A stretch of 64,000 nucleotides of DNA from assembly GCF_048771995.1 (NCBI RefSeq), contig NC_133030.1, positions 10,804,001 to 10,868,000 of the forward strand, written 5' to 3'. Numbering within the stretch: the stretch's first letter is position 1; each line of letters starts with the position of its first letter. Below, one piece after another: positions 57,173 through 64,000 of this stretch. The notes under the pieces were generated by a model, which saw only the letters and a list, made by a program, of their open reading frames with translations, made no database searches and was not told the DNA's origin. Origin of the DNA: Taeniopygia guttata (lineage: Eukaryota > Chordata > Aves > Passeriformes > Estrildidae). The translations under genes were made by a program, and so were the position numbers.

Positions 57173-57255
57173 CTTGCGAGACGTCCCCGGGACGCACCGC
57201 CCATCACGCCTCCCTCCGCGCCTCCGGAGCCGCGCCTCCCGGGGGCGGGGGCGTC
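56940..57255 (-). promoter_or_regulatory. FBXO3: CpG-island promoter of FBXO3
   Basis: This GC- and CpG-rich block covers the first coding exon (57063-57172) and about 80 bases upstream of its ATG. No TATA element is evident. Transcription probably starts between about 57.18 and 57.26 kb. The upstream side runs straight into a 21-base minisatellite. Confidence 0.65.
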
Positions 57256-57702
57256 CTCGGAGCTCTCAAATCAGCCCTCGAAGCTGCTAAATCAGCCCTC
57301 AGCGGTGATAAAAAAGCCCTCGGAGGTGCCGAATCTGTCCTCAGAGCTCCCGAATCCACCCTCGGAGGTCCCAAATCTGTCCTTAGAGCTCCCTGATCCG
57401 TCCTCGGAACTCCCTAATCCACCCTCGGAGGTCTCAAATCTGCCCTCAGAAGTGCCAAATCAACCCTCAGAACGCCGAACTCAGCCCTCAGAACTCAGCC
57501 CTCAAAACTCTGAACTCAGTCCTCAGAGCTCAGCCTTCAAAAGTTTGAAATCAGCCCTCAGAACTCCTCACTCAACCCTCAGAACTCGGAACCAGAGGTC
57601 ATCCCTCAGTCCTCCGAACTCAGAACTCCGCTCTCAGAGCTCAGGCCTTAGAACTGAGAACTCAGCCCTCAGAATTCAGCCCTTAGAGCTCAGCCCTTGG
57701 TC
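57254..57702. repeat. 21-bp degenerate minisatellite upstream of FBXO3
   Basis: About 20 head-to-tail units share the core ccctc(a/g)ga(g/a)(c/g)tc. The first ten are exactly 21 bases long. Later units also come in 14-base and longer variants, so the basic step is a multiple of 7 bases. Because 21 is divisible by 3, the plus strand stays open and would encode a repeating SELPNPP-like peptide. It has no visible start context or conservation, so I do not call it a gene. Confidence 0.9.
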
Positions 57703-60700
57703 CCTTGAAATTCAATTTCTGTGCCAAGGGGTTTGGTCAGGGAATAGTCTGCTTTTCATCAGCTTAGTGAAGCTGATGGACAATAATAAGTGGGCAAAAC
57801 TGAAACTGGGAAAATAAACTTACTGAGTTGAATATAATCAAAACAAAACCAAAAAAGTCTTGTATCTTCAGGATCACATTTTATAGGAAAAAATACTCAA
57901 TGTGCAACAGGTGCATAAACAATAGATGCTACTCTTTTAATGCCCCTCACCTTTAGTGAATTAAATATTCTTATATGAAAGAAGGAATTCTTTCTTCTGC
58001 ATGATTTTATGCTAGAAATTATTTTCTCTCTTCTTTTTCAGGTATCAGCAATTCATTGTCCTAGCAACACTGCTCAAATAAGAACTGGAAAGGAACAAGG
58101 GGGTGGTTTTAAAGACTGTGCTATTGCTAGCTGTTGGGGAGCTTTTTGTCCTTTATAATTTCTATAATTGTAAAGTTCCCTGTAGAGAAGAAAACACAAT
58201 AGCAAAAGTATATTTGAAATGCTAATAAAATTATATTACTTGTGTTTGTCCTTGGGTTTGTGGCACATGAAAATCTAATAATACAGAGCCAATAGGAAGT
58301 ATAATTTTATAGAATTCTATAATTCTATAGAAGACATAATTCTTTATGTCTTTCAGGTTTTGCCAAAAGCCTGGATAGTTTTGCTTCTAGCACTTGCATA
58401 CATCCAAGCTGTTACTCAAGGGCTTAGGCAGTGGTGAAGATGGAGGTGGAGAAGCTATAGGAGTTGGTTATAAAAATTGATTATCACCCCTGGTTAGGCT
58501 AGAGGCTCCTCAAGTGCAGAAATGGCTGGCATTTTACTTTCCTAATGGATATGCTAACAATTATTTAAACAAAAACATAGTAAAACAGAAATATCTGTTG
58601 CTGAGACTGAAGGAAAAAAAAATAAACAAAAAGCAAGCAACCAACCAAAACCCACAGAACCAAAAGCAAACATAAACCCATTTGAAATTGTAGTATATCC
58701 GTGTTTTACCCACAGCAGCCTTTACATCCTCCACCAAATAACTGACAGCTGCAGAAACTGTGGCACCAGTAAGTTATCATGGAATTTTCCTAGCTCAGCC
58801 CAGATATAAATGTTCTTTTCCACTTCAATAAAGGAGCCTAATTTTTTTTCCATTATCACCAGCCATGGAGCCCAAATGGCCAAATAGATCAAAGGTACTC
58901 ATCAGGCTGAGAACTGCTCAGATTGCTCTGCGTGTCCAGTGTTTAATCTGTGAGAGATGATGAGGCTTTTAGCATCCTTCATTTATTTTTACTTCTTGAA
59001 AATCTAATGAAATGACACACTGGAGATCTTCATCACCAGGTGCTGAGTGTCTCTGGAAAGTCAGCTAATGTGCTACGGTTTTGGGGAATGGGCTGCTCTT
59101 CACAAGATCAGCTTTTTAGTGCTCTAAATGGACAATAATACGTGGGCAAAACTGAGACTTTGAGGGGAGGAGAGGCAGCTTGGGGAATTGGTAGCAAGAA
59201 AGAAGCTGAGGTCCAGAAAATTTGTGTTGTTATTATACTGTTCTTATTGGGATTGTTTTTTGCTGTAGCAAGGATGCAATAAGGTCAGAGCATCACAGAA
59301 ATAACCAGGCAATGACCTTGGCTTGGAAATCTGATCATGTACAATTAACCAGAACACAAGGAGTGACCGTAATAAAAAAGCACAGAAGGAGCAGGATAGG
59401 GAAATTCAGAGCAGGAGCTGTATGATCCTGCAGTGACTCCGATGAACCACACAAACATAAATGCAGTTCAGCAGTCCTTTGAACAGTGGGGGATTTACAT
59501 ATGAACTGATAACAAATCACATCTTCAGGCTTCACAAGAGTGACTCTCAGATGAGATGTGAGAGATGACAGGGAGGGAGCTGAGCCAGAACATCAGGGAA
59601 ATGTCTACGTGAATAAACTAAGTATTGCGCGGGAGCTTGTTGGACATTTTAGTAACAAATGGGATCTCTGACAGAGTATAGCTTTGAGCTGCCTCCTGAC
59701 ACAATGAAACAACAGCTGGAAAAATCCCTGCCTTGTAACAGCCATGTAGACCCAGGATAAACCAACAAAACCCCTCCCAAACCTCACATGGTGGTAAATT
59801 AACCTTGGCAGCTCTACAGTCAAATGAAGTCAAGGGAAACTCCAAGAATCAACCAATGGACTTCATCTGGTGCTTACAAAGCAACTGGAGTCTGCTCCCA
59901 GCTTTCATCCTCCTGGACCATCTGCCACATGGATGCTTTTGCCTGCATCAGTTGCCTAAGGTTAGCAAAAAGCCATGTCCAGTCCTCCCCACTTTGCATC
60001 AAGGTGACTTCAGGCTTGTCTTTGGTTATTAGGAAATCTTTTTGTCTCAGATTCTTAGCTCCAAAAATGGGTCTGAAATATTTATGTATGTTTGGAGAGC
60101 TTGGAATCCCACTTGGAGAGCAATGTTGATAGACTGTGCTTTTTTCCTCATATCAAAGATTCCATGTTGACACAAACTGTAGCCAAGTTTTATTCTTTCA
60201 CAGCCTAGCTTAGCTCCAAGTTGGTTTTCAATTCATATAATCCTCTCACATAAATCAAATGAAAGATACTACTACAAATGGAAACATTACCTGGGAAAGG
60301 GTAAAAAGTAAGGTTTATTTACTTTAGAGAGCATAGAAAGGCATGATTCTTTCCTCAGGAGTATTTCTAATTTCATACAATTCCAGCGGTTTCACTGTGT
60401 GTGATACCCAGTCCATGACATGGTTCAATAGCCTAAGGCATAAGACCCCAGTGAAAGGGGCTCCAGGAATATTTCATGATCCCATGGAAAGTGCCAAGAC
60501 CCTGCTTGCTTTGTGTGGGAGCTCAGGAGATCTCAGGAGAATAATGAGGCATCACTGAAGAAAACTGCTATTGAACCTTTCCTGACCTGAAAAAACCCCA
60601 CATATATATGACCAGGATAGCAAACTACTTTTCAGCTGCACACACTGTTCTTAGGTCATTAGCTGAGATTGTTAATGAGGCAAGCAGTTGGTCATGGTTG

Positions 60701-63700
60701 CAGTTGGTGGGGTTTTTTGACCATCAACTCCTCTAGCCAGAACACATTCATCAGAGCATGCAACAACAAATGACTGAAGTGCTGAGCTGCATTTGGAGAG
60801 GTAACACACAGATAAAAGCCTCCAGAAGCCCTTTGCAATTCCCTTAGTCATCCATTCCCACTGAAAGCTTCTCTTTGGGACTTTCCAGGAGGCCTGTTGC
60901 AACCTTTGGTCGTCCTTTTGGTCAGAGCTCTTATCTGTGCAGTGCAGACCCAGCCTCTTTCTGCTTGCACTCCTCCAAAGCGGTTTTTATGGGATAAACA
61001 AGCCGTATTTGCTGATGCACGCTTCCTTATCAGCTGGACAGCACGCTTCTCCTGCATGGTGGGTCACACTCGCTGCTGGGCCAGCTCCAGGAATTCCAGG
61101 GCAGCTGCATCACGGCTCGGCTCGTTAGGCGCTCGCTTGCAGCCACGGACTCGAAAAGAATCACAGCCACCGTGTGATGGGGCCTTATCTTAGAGCCCAC
61201 CACCAGCCTTATCTTAGAGCCCACCGGTCTTGCAAAGCATCTTTAGGTTGATAATTGCAGGTCTTGGATCTTTTTAATGAGATAGCAACATGATAAGCGC
61301 TGGTCTGGGGAGCTGTCACAATGCCAGACTGAGGACAATGTGCCTTCTTGAAGGAGAATTTCACTTTTATTGTGTTTCTGTAAAATATAAGTAAATAAGT
61401 AAAGCATTTCTGTATCTCAAAACCAGCTCACAGCTGTTATGAAACTCATTGGTAAAGTTGTCTGAGGCAAGATGCAAGACACATTTGAGGAGAGGAAGAA
61501 AACAAAAAACCCTGTGAATTTTTACCAACCAACCCAAAAAGTTACAGCCCCGAAGAAGAAACATCTCAGGAATCACATGAAACGTAGCTGGTACAGAGCT
61601 ACTGGACTACAGGAGTTATTTCTCTTGGGTCACAGCTTTCAAAAGTTGTTTCTCTCAACACTGCAAAGCAACAGCTTTCCATCACCCTAGTCTCTTCCTG
61701 TTACAACATTCCTTGCCTCTCCTCCAGTTCCAGCCCCTCCACGGGAATCAACCTTCTTGCAGTCCATTCCCCCTTGGCTGCAGGCTTTGCTGCCTTATGC
61801 CAAGCTGTAAATGTAACCAGAATATGTCAGATACAGAGCAGAGGCAATCATGGAGCACTTTATGCTCAATTTTTCATTAAAAAAAGAAACGTCTCTTCAC
61901 CAAAACATCTATAAAAAATTGAAATTTGTTATGCACAGCCTACTACTATGGGGCAGGGCTTGTGGTTTAAAATGAGGGCAAGACATACAATAATGCTTTA
62001 ATTAATGCTTGTGAAGCACTTGAAAATGGCACATGGTGTATGCTCCTGCAAACCATGTTGATTAATTACCATCAGCGATCTACTGGTTTGTTAGGAACCT
62101 TTCCGAGGTGGGCCTTCTCATTAGTCTGGTACAAAGCAACCCTCAGCAGGAGGGAACAAGTTGCTTCAAACACGGTTCAACTTTCTGCCAGTTTCGTCTT
62201 CATCTCACTGACAGACTTCTGAATCTTAATTTAATTATAGTGCCTTAAATGTTTTGTGATAGCATATCTCAATCTCTCAGTTCTGTCTTTTTATGTTTTT
62301 TTAAGTTGTGGGATAGAGGAATAGATAATTTTTTCCAGTGTCCATTAAATTTCCCTTTGCCTCCAGTGCAGTATGTGCTCCATAAAAGAGATGAACCTGC
62401 TGCAAGTGAAATAAGCTGATGCTGCACTGTCTTTTTAGAGCAACAAAAATCTTTATAGATTATTTTCCCGAGTGCCATGAATCTCCTTCAAAGCCTTAAG
62501 TCACTGATACCAATTAATAAACTTAATAGTCTAATTTTCAATTCACATTCAGGCCGTACAGAGCGTGTGCTCTGGCAGATGCTTGAAAGCTTTGTCTTTC
62601 AGAGATAAAATGTTACCTTGTGTGTGAGGTGGGGGTGATTCAGGAGCAGAAAGACCTGTTAAAGTGCAGCACCTGAGGCCTCCTTGTTTTCTGAATTTAC
62701 AGTCTCAGGCTGGCAGTCGTATAAATGAGTGATGCTCTCTGATGTTCTCTTCCAAGCAGGCAACAAAATTGGCAGGGAGTCTTGGGTTTTGTGCTGATGT
62801 GTCCAGAATTCAAATAATTTCATTCTCGGCTATAATGACAATTGGAGGCAGAGTATTACCTTGAGAAAAGAGAAGGGAGAGATGACTTCTGGATCCTGTA
62901 TTGAATTAACAACCGATTCCCTTTTACTCTCTCTGCTGAAAACTCTATTATGCAGGGCTCTTATTGCCCTTATTCAAGGGCAGGGAATTAAAAAAGTGAT
63001 ATCGATGGTAATGCTCTCATCTTCCTGCCATGACACTGAATAATGGGGACAAAGAAGGGGAATCTTGACGGATGATACGCCTTTTAAAATACTGCTGATG
63101 GCGAAAACATGGAAAGGACGATGCATTTGAGTACCAGTGATGAAGTCATATTCAGATTTTTGTGCTTTTTGCTTAGGACATTAAATTAGTTTTGCTTTCC
63201 TTTTTGTAGTTGGTTTTGGAACATTTTATTTTCATGTTTTTGCAGGAGGGAGTCCTTACTTTAAGGAACATAATCAAGATGAGGGAAAGTGTTGCTTACA
63301 CTAATTCCAAGAGAAATCTGCTCTCTCTCCTCCTAGGCTCAGAGAGCAAGCTTTGGGAATTTGTCAGGGAAAAGTCCAGCGACAGATTGGTATACTTATT
63401 TGGGGAGAGCAATACTACTGCTCAGGTGGAGGTTCTTCTGGCACTTTCCAGTTCAGCTTAAGCTCTTTCTGGAGTTACACAGTTTAAATAAAACTGGTGG
63501 TCTTATAAAAAATTATACCCACTGTGGACCCTTCCTTTACAAATACATACATTTAGGTCTAAAAAATTTATTTCCCTTTGTAAACTAGACCTTACACAAA
63601 ATAATGAGTGTGTTTGCATTAGGAACTTCCATGGAATAAGTGAGAGCACCTCCATTCTATGAGTGGGTAAATGAGAAGCAAAATATTGAACTACCTTGCC

Positions 63701-64000
63701 AAAAGTCGTTTTCTGAGGTGAGAACAAAACACAGGTCTTAGTCTACTTAGTGCAAACCTACAAGGTTTGAGCTATTAACACTCTTCCCTGATCTCAGCCC
63801 AGATGTAAATGAGGCCCCTTGCCCTAAATTTTCAGTTGAAACTTCTGTGAGGTGGAATCATGAAAATCAGCCCTGTTACAGCTCACAGTCTGTGTACATG
63901 TGACACGACCTGGAGAACCATTGTGCACCTCCACCCTACCTCAGCATCCTGGCTACACCCACCAAGCTTTGAAAATAAACTCATAAATGACTTTAGGCTT
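57703..64000. other. Intergenic region beyond FBXO3
   Basis: I find no exon with convincing splice signals or protein similarity. LMO2, which lies beyond FBXO3 in human, is not recognisable here and would be expected further right. A low-complexity A-rich patch lies near 58.6 kb. A cluster of ATTCTAT-type words near 58.30-58.34 kb could be a CR1 terminal remnant or chance. Confidence 0.6.
61183..61225. repeat. Tandem 24-base repeat carrying GATA-type sites
   Basis: The 19-base word ccttatcttagagcccacc occurs at 61183-61201 and again at 61207-61225. Each copy holds TTATCT, the reverse of the GATA-factor site AGATAA. The repeat is certain; a regulatory role is only a guess. Confidence 0.8.

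Noticed and set aside
56945-57817. Plus-strand open frame of 290 codons next to FBXO3
   Set aside because: Most of it is translation of the FBXO3 first exon antisense and of the 21-base minisatellite. It has low complexity and no homology or splice support.
57703-64000. Search for LMO2 exons expected beyond FBXO3
   Set aside because: No LIM-domain cysteine pattern was found in either strand's open frames; LMO2 probably lies further right.

Overview
The window is vertebrate nuclear DNA, most likely from a bird. It has CR1-type LINE 3' tails, short introns, three GC-rich CpG-island promoters, and a CD59-FBXO3 gene pair laid out as in other amniotes. I see nothing bacterial, organellar or viral. 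All three protein-coding genes are on the minus strand, so they read from right to left.

About 1-32.6 kb holds a giantin-family golgin (GOLGB1 or a GOLGB1-like paralogue). I rebuilt 24 coding exons whose splice phases all agree, giving about 4,707 residues. The last exon, with the expected membrane anchor, lies beyond the left edge. One uninterrupted exon of 10,830 bases (4409-15238) encodes 3,610 residues. The promoter and non-coding first exon are in a CpG island at about 32.3-32.6 kb.

About 36.5-42.9 kb holds CD59, a small GPI-anchored Ly6/uPAR protein that inhibits the complement membrane attack complex. It has three coding exons, 119 residues and all ten cysteines. Its CpG-island promoter is at about 42.3-42.85 kb and a probable poly(A) signal is at 36.5 kb.

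About 45.6-57.3 kb holds FBXO3, the substrate-recognition subunit of an SCF ubiquitin ligase with F-box, SUKH-type and ApaG domains. Ten coding exons give 413 residues. An in-frame TGA ends the reading frame six bases before the last good splice donor, and the next exon carries a short acidic tail in the same frame. A 21-base minisatellite abuts the promoter.

About 57.7-64 kb has no gene that I can support. CR1 tails lie beside or within all three promoter regions.

CD59 next to FBXO3 matches human 11p13, whereas human GOLGB1 is at 3q13.33. A giantin-family gene beside this pair is therefore the most unusual feature of the layout. It may be a giantin paralogue absent from this place in mammals, or a rearrangement. 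All exon models come from reading splice signals and phases by eye; no alignment was run.
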